From positions 124,001-188,000 of the forward strand of contig NZ_LMUP01000002.1 in assembly GCF_009765875.1 (NCBI RefSeq): a stretch of 64,000 nucleotides of DNA. Reading direction: 5' to 3'. This stretch comes from Pedobacter sp. L105 (GTDB lineage Bacteria > Bacteroidota > Bacteroidia > Sphingobacteriales > Sphingobacteriaceae). Both the position numbers and the translations under genes were made by a program. Of this stretch, positions 52,367 to 61,261 are shown piece by piece; position 1 is the first letter of the stretch, and each line of letters opens with the position of its first letter. The notes under the pieces are model-generated. The model worked only from the letters and a program-made list of their open reading frames with translations, did not search any database and was not told the origin of the DNA.

Positions 52367-54661
52367 TTAATGAAGGAGTGTTGCCCTGAAGGCATGAAGA
52401 CCCGAAACACCCTGCAGATCTTCTACCTCAAAGTTTTCAATTGTATCTCCAAGAATGCCTTCCTGCTGAAGGATTTTAAGATAACCCGCATACTCTTTTG
52501 CTTCAGTTTCACTGGAATATACAATAGTGATCCTGCCCATATGGGTAATACGTTTCTGCGTATCCTTGATCATGGCTTTATCAATGCGTTTTTTCACAAT
52601 TTCAAACCGGGCATTGTAACTGCCATCCACGTCAAACCGCTTTTCATCCATTCTGAAACGTATCGACAAGGTTGTATTGTAAACAAGGACCAGGGTAGTT
52701 ACCTCCAGCGGATAAGGGAGTTCGGCTTTTAAATGATGATGGGCAAGTTCCATTTCACAAAGCACCCGCAACTGCCATAAACGGAGAGCATATAATTTTT
52801 CCAGGCTAAAGTTTTGAAGTTGTGAAATAGAAGCACCAATATACAGGTTATGCTCTACGCCATCCGTTTTAAATCTTTCATAATAATGAGGAAACATTGC
52901 CTGGGCCTCATCCTGCCTGTCATCAATAATAGAGGCTAATTTTTCGTTGATTTGCCCAATAGTAGCCTCATATTTTCTGCGGTAGATATGGAAGGCCCCG
53001 CTTTCTTTGTCAGTTTCCTTAAAATAACCGGCTATAATCTGCTGCTGACCAGTGTGGACAATCGTTGTTAAACGGGGATGAACATTAAGGTCAATATAAT
53101 TATAAACATACTGCTCTGTACCAGCTTTAAGTGACAAAGAAACGTCATTGAGAAAATAATTGAGGCGCTGAGTTTCATCTTTAAAAGATTCTACCCCTTC
53201 CTGCTCTTCAATCCGTTCCAGAATTTCGATCAGTGTAACCAGCTGATGCTTCAGGTCATTTTGTACACTTGAATTACGGGCTTCAGATGATCCTTTGATA
53301 TCAACCTGACCATATAAGGGATACACATCCGGAAAAACGATCTCTTCAACGGTTTCTTCTTTTCCTGCCTCCTGGGCAGCGATTACCCGTTGTGCTTCCT
53401 GTTTGAATTTCCAGTATACACTGGCATGGATCGTGGTAAACTGATCTTGTATAAAAGCCTGGACCTGGTGCTGAAGTTCAGCAACCAGCCGGTCTATAGA
53501 ATCGGTTAAAAATGGCATCACCACCTCCAGCTTATTGGCATTGATGCTATTCAATTCCTTAATTCTGGGAGAAATCAATTCTACCACACCCAGCAGCACA
53601 TTATTCTTCACTACCGGGGCCAGGATAAAACTCCCTATATCCTGTGCAAGAAACCTGCTGGCCAGTTGGCTGTCTGGATTTGCCACCAGAAACTCTGCCG
53701 TATCAGAGACAGCAAAAAACACCTTCTTTTCAATCAGGTGATGAAAAGAACCCATACATAATATTTCTTTATCGTACTTCTCGGCATCATCAGGCAGGAT
53801 AAAACTCTTCATCGCGTGCCCAAAAGAAGCTACCCTAAACCTGCCCTCTTCCTGATTAAAAACCGTAAAGCCTATCCTGATGTCAGGTATCCTGTAAATA
53901 GAGCGGAAAATTGACTCTACGCTGCGCTGAAAATCGACAGAATTTAGCACCAGCAATTTCTCTTTAAAAATAGAAACTGCATTTTCTACGGTAGCATCAA
54001 ACAAGGTCATGATCGCAAAACCTTTCAACAACCAGCTATCCTTCGGAAATTTTTCTTTCCATAATTCCAGGTTATCGTAATTATCCAGCAGCAGGTCAAT
54101 ATCTTCAGGAGATATAGGTAAAGACTTATCTGTAGCCAGTATCTCCAGATAATCGGCATTGTACAAAATGCGGTAATGTTTAGTAATTCCGTTGGCTGTA
54201 GGGATATCATAAAACAGGGGCCTGCCAAAATCCAGCTGGGTACCATAAAATTCATTAAGGATCAAACAGCAGCTCAACACATAAAACTGGTGCTGGTCAA
54301 AATCCCTGATATTGATCTCAAATTCTTTACCGGCAGCATTCAGAATGTTCCTGAAGCGTTCAGTATGGTTAAAAACAACATTTCTATAGGGAACACTGAC
54401 AGCTTTAATTTCGTTGTGTGTAAGTACTGCCGGAAAATAGTCGGTCAATAAGCGGCTGATCAATTCTGAATGCTGTTCTACCTGATCGGCCGAGGTGATA
54501 CCCTCTCGTAATTCCGGATATTGGGAAACCTCTTTCAATAGTGAGCGGGCCAGCTCAGCACGTTCCCCGGTTCCTTCTGCCTGAACTTCCATACCTTCAA
54601 TCACATGATCAAAGGATAACTTTACCACAAAAGGAGTATCTTCAAAGGAAATGAGATTCAT
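52367..54661 (-). CDS. GAF-domain-containing protein
   Basis: A 764-residue cytoplasmic protein. A GAF domain lies at about 250-400 (SVESIFRSIYRIPDIRIGFTVFN, FRVASFGHAM, DIGSFILAPVVKNNVLLGVVELIS). The N-terminal 240 residues and C-terminal 350 residues are helical and unassigned; the latter contain ITHMGRITIVYSSETEAKEYAGYLKILQQ near the end. No kinase, cyclase or DNA-binding domain was recognised, so its output is unknown. It is downstream of a PAS-domain protein on the same strand with a 51-nt gap and may receive or relay the same signal. Confidence 0.75.
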   Translation of the reverse strand: MNLISFEDTPFVVKLSFDHVIEGMEVQAEGTGERAELARSLLKEVSQYPELREGITSADQVEQHSELISRLLTDYFPAVLTHNEIKAVSVPYRNVVFNHTERFRNILNAAGKEFEINIRDFDQHQFYVLSCCLILNEFYGTQLDFGRPLFYDIPTANGITKHYRILYNADYLEILATDKSLPISPEDIDLLLDNYDNLELWKEKFPKDSWLLKGFAIMTLFDATVENAVSIFKEKLLVLNSVDFQRSVESIFRSIYRIPDIRIGFTVFNQEEGRFRVASFGHAMKSFILPDDAEKYDKEILCMGSFHHLIEKKVFFAVSDTAEFLVANPDSQLASRFLAQDIGSFILAPVVKNNVLLGVVELISPRIKELNSINANKLEVVMPFLTDSIDRLVAELQHQVQAFIQDQFTTIHASVYWKFKQEAQRVIAAQEAGKEETVEEIVFPDVYPLYGQVDIKGSSEARNSSVQNDLKHQLVTLIEILERIEEQEGVESFKDETQRLNYFLNDVSLSLKAGTEQYVYNYIDLNVHPRLTTIVHTGQQQIIAGYFKETDKESGAFHIYRRKYEATIGQINEKLASIIDDRQDEAQAMFPHYYERFKTDGVEHNLYIGASISQLQNFSLEKLYALRLWQLRVLCEMELAHHHLKAELPYPLEVTTLVLVYNTTLSIRFRMDEKRFDVDGSYNARFEIVKKRIDKAMIKDTQKRITHMGRITIVYSSETEAKEYAGYLKILQQEGILGDTIENFEVEDLQGVSGLHAFRATLLH

Positions 54662-54712
54662 TAGCTAAAGTTAAGAAAAGCGTTTGGAAACTGTAAGTTG
54701 ATGTAAATTTAA

Positions 54713-56665
54713 TTATTGAGGATCTACATCAGCATCCCCATCGGTTGACGCTTCTGAATTGATTTCCTGGATAACTTCATCCAATTCTGTAGAACAGCGG
54801 TATAACATATCAAGCATTTCTGCTTTTTCGATATCATCAGCGGAAGACTTAATCAATAAAGTCAGTGCCAATATAGAAGCTACAGGTTTACGGATCTGGT
54901 GCGAATTTAACCAGGATACCGTTTCTAGCTTTTGATTTTGAAGTCCTATTAATGTTTCACGTTCCTTACGCTCTGTGATATCATTTTCCACAGAGATATA
55001 ACATTCCAATTTTCCCTGGGCATCAAATACAGGGGAAAGATTAAGTGAAACCCAATACTCCTTTCCAAGTTTGGTATGCTTAAGGAGTTCTGCACCAAAA
55101 GCTTCATTTTTTGACATTGCAATTTGAAGTCGCTCAACAACCTGCCAGTTATTCTTTTTACTGTACAGCATTTCTACATGACTATGGCCTATTACTTCCG
55201 CATCCAAATAACCTGTTACTACTGTAAATGCCGGATTTACCCAGGTAATCTTACCTTCCGGATTGGAGATAATCACCGGGTTATGAATCCTGTTTAAAAT
55301 TTCTCCGGATCTTTTGAGATCTTCAATATTACGTTTTAATACATCAATATCTTTTATTGCACCTATTACACGTGCGGGTTGTCCTGCTTCATTAAATAAC
55401 AAATAGCCCTGATCATAAATATATTTATATCCTCCGCCAGCAACCTTTATCCGGTATTCCGAAAACCAGGATTTCTCTCCGGCCTGAATCTTTAACGTAA
55501 TGAAAGGTTTGACATGTGCAAAATCTTCCGGATGAATAACAGCTATCCACCAATCCAAAGTATCGCCGATCTCATCGGAACTGAATTGGGTCAATTTTGA
55601 TATTTGATGATTAAAGCTGATTTTTCTTGAAGGCAGGTCAATATCATAAATCACATCCCCTGTGGCATTGGATGCGAGATCATACCGTTCAAGTGCTTGT
55701 TTTAAACTGATATCTTTTTCTTTATCAGCCGTAATGTCTGTAAAATAAACAGCAATACCCTCTTCAGTTGGAAAAGCAGAGAGGCGAAGCCATTTATTAA
55801 AGACCCTAGAAAAGTCATCCAGCTTTACAGGTATTTTCTCATCCATCGCCTTTTTTTCCAGAACATAGAAATTACTTGATTCTAACTCAGGGAAAATCTC
55901 CAAAGCCCTTTTTCCGACCAGATCTTCCTTTATTCCTGTAACGGAATAGAAATTTGAATTCGCCTTTGTGATTATCCAATCCCTGTTAATGGTCACATAA
56001 CTATCTGTGATACTGTTTAGTGTATCCTCTAAAACAGCATAATTTTTTGCCAGCTGTTTCTTTTGTACGTTAAGTTCTGCATTAATTTCCCGCAGCTGTT
56101 GTTCATGGAGGAACTTTTCAGTGGTGTCATGAGCCACTACCATGATCAGGTCTTTATGATCAAGCTGTGTTTTATGAGAATTAACATCCACATAGATCAT
56201 GGTACCATCTTTCTTCAAATGACGCCATGTGCCCGATTCATAGGCATTATCTTTCATCCGGAGGTAAGAAGCTTTTACCTTTTCAACATCTTCGGGAGGA
56301 AGAATATCCATCACGCTCATAGAAAGAAACTCCTTCCTTGAATACCCATAAGCTAAAATTGCTGCATCGTTCACTGAAACGAACTTGAAAGTTTGTGGGT
56401 CATAAAACCAGATAGGACTAGGATTACCGTCATAGAGGTTCCGGTATTGTTTTTCATTGTAGGTGATCTTCCTCCGTTCCCTGTCAATTAATAAAAAAAG
56501 CAAAAAACCCGTTAAACATATAAAAAATATGCGTTTACCCGTATGGAGGGTACCTGCCAGTTCACTATTCCGGGTAACCCACAAAACTACCTTATCACCA
56601 GTAAAAATCCAGGTTATACCAGTAACAACATAAATAAGTGGTACTCTAAATCTTCCTCTTGTCAT
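54713..56665 (-). CDS. Membrane PAS-domain protein with a histidine-kinase dimerisation helix but no ATPase domain
   Basis: A 650-residue protein. Two transmembrane segments (about 7-30 and 44-62) are followed by four PAS/PAC units (about 65-190, 205-315, 325-445, 450-570; SPIWFYDPQTFKFVSVNDAA, HNPVIISNPEGKITWVNPAFTVVTGY, GKLECYISVENDITERKERE). The C-terminus reads VSWLNSHQIRKPVASILALTLLI with His589, which looks like the phospho-acceptor helix of a histidine kinase. The protein ends about 60 residues later in an acidic tail, and no ATP-binding (HATPase_c) motifs are present. It may be phosphorylated in trans or act as a signalling scaffold. A stop codon, not the window edge, ends it. Confidence 0.8.
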   Translation of the reverse strand: MTRGRFRVPLIYVVTGITWIFTGDKVVLWVTRNSELAGTLHTGKRIFFICLTGFLLFLLIDRERRKITYNEKQYRNLYDGNPSPIWFYDPQTFKFVSVNDAAILAYGYSRKEFLSMSVMDILPPEDVEKVKASYLRMKDNAYESGTWRHLKKDGTMIYVDVNSHKTQLDHKDLIMVVAHDTTEKFLHEQQLREINAELNVQKKQLAKNYAVLEDTLNSITDSYVTINRDWIITKANSNFYSVTGIKEDLVGKRALEIFPELESSNFYVLEKKAMDEKIPVKLDDFSRVFNKWLRLSAFPTEEGIAVYFTDITADKEKDISLKQALERYDLASNATGDVIYDIDLPSRKISFNHQISKLTQFSSDEIGDTLDWWIAVIHPEDFAHVKPFITLKIQAGEKSWFSEYRIKVAGGGYKYIYDQGYLLFNEAGQPARVIGAIKDIDVLKRNIEDLKRSGEILNRIHNPVIISNPEGKITWVNPAFTVVTGYLDAEVIGHSHVEMLYSKKNNWQVVERLQIAMSKNEAFGAELLKHTKLGKEYWVSLNLSPVFDAQGKLECYISVENDITERKERETLIGLQNQKLETVSWLNSHQIRKPVASILALTLLIKSSADDIEKAEMLDMLYRCSTELDEVIQEINSEASTDGDADVDPQ

Positions 56666-56745
56666 CCATCACAAATCTACGTAGAAGATACGAATTTTTA
56701 TTTCACTCACAAAAATTTGACGAATTGCACAGCAGATTTACATCT

Positions 56746-57453
56746 TTATGTGTTGATTATTTTAGAATCAAGATAATATTTACGTATCGGCTCAAAACTG
56801 TCATCCATCTCATATACCAGCGGAATGCCTGTAGGAACTTCATAATTCACTATATCATCATCAGAAATATGGTCCAGATATTTAACTAATCCCCTGAGTG
56901 TGTTGCCATGTGCAGCAATCAAAATATGTTTTCCTGCTTTTAGTGCCGGTGATATATTATTCTGATAAAAAGGGATCACCCGCTGCATCGATGTTTCCAG
57001 ACTTTCGGTAAGCGGCAAAAGTGTTGGATCAACACCTGCATAACGTACATCATGATGTGGCGCACGCGGATCATCTGCCGTTAAAGCTGGTGGAAGTATA
57101 CCAAACCCCCTTCGCCAGGTCATTACTTTTTCGGCGCCGTATTTTTCTGCTGTTTCTGCTTTGTTCAAACCCTGAAGGGTGCCATAATGTCTTTCATTTA
57201 ACTGCCATGCTTTAGTTTCAGGAATCCATAGGGAATCCATTTCTTCCAGCACCAGGTGAAGGGTTTTTATCGCCCTCTTTAATACCGAGGTGTAAGCGGT
57301 ATCAAAAGTAAAACCTGCCTCAGCCAATAATTTTCCTGCCTGAATGGCTTCATTTCTTCCCTGTTCACTCAGGTCTACATCCTGCCATCCTGTAAATCTG
57401 TTTTCCAGATTCCACTCACTTTGTCCGTGCCTGATTAAAACTAATTTGTTCAT
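56746..57453 (-). CDS. gpmA: 2,3-bisphosphoglycerate-dependent phosphoglycerate mutase
   Basis: A 235-residue glycolytic enzyme interconverting 3- and 2-phosphoglycerate. The phospho-histidine is His9 in [20 protein letters not shown]; other active-site motifs are [15 protein letters not shown] and [15 protein letters not shown]. The frame extends 18 codons upstream to 57507, but the internal ATG at 57453 gives the universal [10 protein letters not shown] start and is chosen. A hypothetical gene precedes it on the same strand (stop at 57511). Confidence 0.95.
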   Translation of the reverse strand: MNKLVLIRHGQSEWNLENRFTGWQDVDLSEQGRNEAIQAGKLLAEAGFTFDTAYTSVLKRAIKTLHLVLEEMDSLWIPETKAWQLNERHYGTLQGLNKAETAEKYGAEKVMTWRRGFGILPPALTADDPRAPHHDVRYAGVDPTLLPLTESLETSMQRVIPFYQNNISPALKAGKHILIAAHGNTLRGLVKYLDHISDDDIVNYEVPTGIPLVYEMDDSFEPIRKYYLDSKIINT

Positions 57454-57510
57454 GATGCTAAAGCTAATACGTATTAAACGTCTAAAACAGGCAATTAGTT
57501 CGGTCAAATT

Positions 57511-58140
57511 TTAATTCCGATTCCGATGGTCCCGGTTGGAATAAATATCACTGATCTCAATATTCATTTTCAGGATATGCTGTACAAGATCGTATACTAC
57601 GGCTACATTATTATCTGAGGTATCAAGAAATTCAAATTCTTCCCATCCTGTTCCATAAAAACCTTCATCCATAGACATTTCTGCATCTATTTCCTGATGA
57701 ATGATCAGCCTGCATAAAAAGAAAAATGCATTGGCGGCGGTAAAGGGTAATTCCATTATCGCAGAGGAGATATTATCATCAATCAGTCCATCTGCATAAT
57801 AATAAAGATCAGAATAGATCTGGCTGGCTATCTCATGTAACCTTTCATCGGTATATAACTCTTCCAGGTCAATGGCATACATGATACGGAAGGTATCTAT
57901 CGTAGCATCAATATAGGCAATACATTTATTGATCGCTATTGAAATATCATCCTCAGCCGCATCGAGCAACTGGAAATGAAGGTCGGCCGTTACATCATCT
58001 TCATCCATCCCCAGTAAATCCGGCAATTCACTTTCCAGAATTGCTTTATAACCATACTCTGCAAATTTCACCGTAGAGAAACTTAAAATATGGATCACCA
58101 GAGGAATAATATCTTCCTTCGCATATTTAGTTACCGCCAT
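57511..58140 (-). CDS. Hypothetical acidic helical protein, 209 residues
   Basis: A soluble, strongly acidic, all-helical protein (for example LLGMDEDDVTADLHFQLLDAAEDDIS, ELYTDERLHEIASQIYSDLYYYADGLIDD). No signal peptide, catalytic motif or known domain was recognised. The ATG at 58140 begins the hydrophobic-amphipathic helix YAKEDIIPLVIHILSF. It lies between gpmA and the glycosidase-like gene on the same strand; gaps are short, so it may be co-transcribed. Function is unknown. Confidence 0.6.
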   Translation of the reverse strand: MAVTKYAKEDIIPLVIHILSFSTVKFAEYGYKAILESELPDLLGMDEDDVTADLHFQLLDAAEDDISIAINKCIAYIDATIDTFRIMYAIDLEELYTDERLHEIASQIYSDLYYYADGLIDDNISSAIMELPFTAANAFFFLCRLIIHQEIDAEMSMDEGFYGTGWEEFEFLDTSDNNVAVVYDLVQHILKMNIEISDIYSNRDHRNRN

Positions 58141-58156
58141 AATTCTTCAATGAGTT

Positions 58157-59251
58157 TTAAATATAGCTATTATCTGAAACAGATTTTAAAATTCCTAAAG
58201 TTTCGTCATCTACCTGCCCAAACAGGGATACTCCCTTTGCACCATGCTGAAGCGCATATTGTATACCCAGTTTCAATTCATCCTTAGATTTAAAATCAGA
58301 CAGGTAAAGCCCGGCATATAAAGGAAACTTTCCGGCAAGGAAATGTGTGCCTTCCGTTACAGCATCGCCAATCCATTCTACGGGCTCTTTATAAAAACCA
58401 TGATAGATCATAGGGCATACACCGCTAAGGTTCCAATTGGTCCAGTCCTGGCGCACATTTCTGCGGGCCACTTCTGGTGTTGGAAATACGGCAGCAGTAA
58501 TCTGCTTTTTATGTTTTACGGCTACATTGGCCAGCCGGTTTACGATAGCTGTAATCTGATTGTAACGGTACTGTCGCCAGGAAAGACTGGCTTCAGGAAA
58601 AGTAATAGCCGACAGATCTTGTCCGCGGAAGGCCTTAAAACCTTCCCGACAAACACTGCAATAACAATAATCATATTCCGGTAATTCCTTCGTTTGCTCT
58701 ATCTTATAATTCTGCCATAGATTAACAGGCAGGATCACATCACAATACCGCACATAATCCAGGTGAATGCCATCTACATAATCTTTATTGAGTATTTCCT
58801 GTACTTCATTTTCCAGGTACTGACGTACTTCGGGCCTTGATGGGCATAACCACCGGTAATAATCCACATATGGCGGATGGGTGATACAGCTTTCACCATT
58901 ACGGTTTACGGCATACCATTCGGGATGTTCTTTCATGACCGACTCAATTTTCCTGTTCATGGTCCATATCCAGCGATGGGCTTCCAGTTTTTGCGCCTTC
59001 GCAGCACGAAAATGTTTTTCACTATCTGCTTCAAAGAAAATACCCCTTATACCGGCATCATAGTATTTTTTGTAAAGCACTGCCAGATCTTCTTCTTTAT
59101 CCGTCAATTTAGGATTCGTCCATACCCAGTGTTTCCATCCTTTTTTTTCTGTGCTGTTTACCACCACCGATGCACTCGAGGATAAAGGGAGTACGGCGGC
59201 TGCAACACCTGCAATCAACCCGGATTTAACGAAATTTCTTCTGTTGCTCAT
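58157..59251 (-). CDS. Tat-exported putative glycoside hydrolase (GHL10-like TIM barrel)
   Basis: A 364-residue protein with a twin-arginine signal (NRRNFVKSGLIAGVAAAVLPL; Arg4-Arg5). The mature part shows TIM-barrel motifs of family-10-like putative glycosidases: GIRGIFFEAD, EAHRWIWTMNR, WYAVNRNGES, LCPSRPEVRQYLENEVQEIL, DYVDGIHLDYVRY (with candidate acids) and a C-terminal GAKGVSLFGQVDD. Substrate is unknown. Its start overlaps the stop of the CBM9-like gene by one base (TAATG), so the two exported proteins are translationally coupled and probably act on the same carbohydrate. Confidence 0.75.
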   Translation of the reverse strand: MSNRRNFVKSGLIAGVAAAVLPLSSSASVVVNSTEKKGWKHWVWTNPKLTDKEEDLAVLYKKYYDAGIRGIFFEADSEKHFRAAKAQKLEAHRWIWTMNRKIESVMKEHPEWYAVNRNGESCITHPPYVDYYRWLCPSRPEVRQYLENEVQEILNKDYVDGIHLDYVRYCDVILPVNLWQNYKIEQTKELPEYDYCYCSVCREGFKAFRGQDLSAITFPEASLSWRQYRYNQITAIVNRLANVAVKHKKQITAAVFPTPEVARRNVRQDWTNWNLSGVCPMIYHGFYKEPVEWIGDAVTEGTHFLAGKFPLYAGLYLSDFKSKDELKLGIQYALQHGAKGVSLFGQVDDETLGILKSVSDNSYI

Positions 59252-60393
59252 TACTTTTCGATTTGCACCAGGCCTTCCTGGTTGATGGTCAATGTACTTT
59301 GTTTATCAGCTTTAAGGCTTAGATAAAACTGGTGGTTAGTGGCTTCCATATCCAGCGTATTGGTAATTCCTTCCAGTTCAAAAGTGGGTTTAATACCCAG
59401 CTCTTCTAAAGTTACCGCATATTTACCTTGTTTTTCCAGGTATTCTTTTTGCCTGTAATAAACCAGCCACAGATAATTTCTTTGTTTTTCGGCATAGGGA
59501 AGCTCAAATGGAGGCTGTACCTGTCCGATAGGTGCCGCACTGAATTTCAGGTAACCCCAGCGCTCAGGATAATGCATATTGATCAGCCCCTGGGGCGACC
59601 ATACCCAGTTATGTTCAGGAAGATTTTTTCCCAGTGAGTCTGTGTTTTTAACATAATGACCATCCTTTACGGTAGTTCCCCACTCTACCCTGGAGAAATT
59701 GATCCTCCATGACTCGCCATCCTGAGGGGCTGCCATATTGCCGTTCCCCATCCTTAACGCCGAAAAAGGAATGGCCATCTCTACTGTCCAGCCTTTATCT
59801 GTATCTGAAGGATTATTCAGTGTTCCCTGAACTCTCACCGCAGAGCGCATGCCCAGTGCTTCCCAGCTTGCCAGTCCGCCGCCATTATTGCGGTAAGGTT
59901 TAGGCAGAAAAAGGTCCCAGATTGTATTGATTGCATTCACTTCAATTTCGAAATACTGATGTGCATGGTTATTAGGGTCTATAAATATTTCAAAATCGTT
60001 ATCCTGAAAAACTACTTCGTCATGTTTTTTCACATTTGCCCAAACATGAGGGTCTTTAACCTCCGCAGCGATATATAAATAATTTTTATCCCACATCATT
60101 TTAAGGCGTGTATTAAAATAAGGTGCAGGTTGTTTGTCCCCTTCAATATCTGTAAAATTATCTGTCCAGGGAACATTGCTCCATAATTTATCAGAAATAT
60201 CACCATCTATTACAGGTGCAGCTGTAGTAGACATCGCGGTGTATTGTTTGGGAACGGTAAAAAGAGATTCCAGTCCTTTAAATGACTCCTGCGCTTGTGC
60301 AACACCCGAAAAAATAAGCGGGAAGCTGATCAGCGACAATAAAGCCGGTTTACGAATAAACTTTAAAGGTTTCAATGATGCTTTATATAACAT
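59251..60393 (-). CDS. Secreted carbohydrate-binding family 9-like protein
   Basis: A 380-residue protein with a signal peptide (cleavage near AQA-Q, residue 35). Residues about 50-255 form a CBM9-like beta-sandwich: PVIDGDISDKLWSNVPWTDNFTDIEG, KMMWDKNYLYIAAEVKDPHVWA, DNDFEIFIDPNNHAHQYFEIEVNAINT and GWTVEMAIPFSAL. The C-terminal 110 residues include NYLWLVYYRQKEYLEKQGKYAVTLEELG and a final beta-rich segment. CBM9-like modules in this group are thought to bind reducing sugar ends, but no ligand can be assigned. It is the promoter-proximal gene of a coupled pair with the glycosidase-like gene. Confidence 0.82.
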   Translation of the reverse strand: MLYKASLKPLKFIRKPALLSLISFPLIFSGVAQAQESFKGLESLFTVPKQYTAMSTTAAPVIDGDISDKLWSNVPWTDNFTDIEGDKQPAPYFNTRLKMMWDKNYLYIAAEVKDPHVWANVKKHDEVVFQDNDFEIFIDPNNHAHQYFEIEVNAINTIWDLFLPKPYRNNGGGLASWEALGMRSAVRVQGTLNNPSDTDKGWTVEMAIPFSALRMGNGNMAAPQDGESWRINFSRVEWGTTVKDGHYVKNTDSLGKNLPEHNWVWSPQGLINMHYPERWGYLKFSAAPIGQVQPPFELPYAEKQRNYLWLVYYRQKEYLEKQGKYAVTLEELGIKPTFELEGITNTLDMEATNHQFYLSLKADKQSTLTINQEGLVQIEK

Positions 60394-60664
60394 TTAAAAG
60401 GATTTAGCTTAAATAAAATTTGGCTTTTACACAATTATGGGATAATTAAGGGAAAAATAGGAATTTACATCAAGTTTCTCCGCACATCTCCAAAATAATA
60501 ATATTTTTCCGTAAATTTAACTGTTCAAACAGATATATATAAAACACAGCGATTAAAAATATTTTGTTTATTATTTATAATAATTTGAAATCCAGAGGTC
60601 TGCTTAAACCGTATATAGTACCTTTTACCAAAAAAATTGGTTTAATTTAATAGCCTGACCTTAT

Positions 60665-61261
60665 ATGAAAAAATGGATTGTTACGGTCTGGTTAACGCTT
60701 CTAATGGTAATCATTTTTAGTTTTTTCTGGTATAACCAATTAGTTTACAGCCTGCCTACTCCTGTACCATCCGATTACAAAACGGTGCGTACAGGGCAGA
60801 AAATCAAACTGGCTTCCCCCTTAAATTTTAACAATAACAAACCTGTATTTCTCCATTTTTTTAATCCCGACTGTCCATGTTCCCGGTTTAACATCGACCA
60901 TTTTAAGTCGCTCGTCAAAACTTACCACAACAGGGTAAACTTTGCAGTCGTATTGATGACTGATAAATCCAATTCAGCAGAAGAGGTTAAAAAAAGATTT
61001 GGGATCAGCGTTCCTGTTATTGCAGATTCAACGGTGGCAGCTTTATGCGGTGTATACTCCACTCCGCAGGCAGTGGTATTAAATGCAAACAGGGAGCTTT
61101 ATTATAGAGGAAATTACAACAAGAGCAGATATTGTACCGACGCCAAAACAAGTTATGCTTTAATCGCCCTAGATGGCGTATTGAATAAAAAGCATATATT
61201 GAACGAAGATATATTTGCCCTAAAGTCGTATGGTTGTAAATTACCTAATTGCAAAAATTAA
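60665..61261 (+). CDS. Membrane-anchored thioredoxin-like protein (CPC motif)
   Basis: A 198-residue protein with an N-terminal membrane anchor (WIVTVWLTLLMVIIFSFFWY, residues 3-22) and an extracytoplasmic thioredoxin-like domain. The active-site motif is FFNPDCPCSRFN, where a CPC replaces the usual CxxC, and a cis-Pro loop is visible in YSTPQAVVL. Four further cysteines lie in the C-terminal half (including SRYC and CKLPNC). It resembles DUF6436-like proteins. Its stop codon overlaps the ATG of a hybrid histidine kinase by one base (TAATG), suggesting that the two act in one sensing unit. Confidence 0.75.
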   Translation: MKKWIVTVWLTLLMVIIFSFFWYNQLVYSLPTPVPSDYKTVRTGQKIKLASPLNFNNNKPVFLHFFNPDCPCSRFNIDHFKSLVKTYHNRVNFAVVLMTDKSNSAEEVKKRFGISVPVIADSTVAALCGVYSTPQAVVLNANRELYYRGNYNKSRYCTDAKTSYALIALDGVLNKKHILNEDIFALKSYGCKLPNCKN

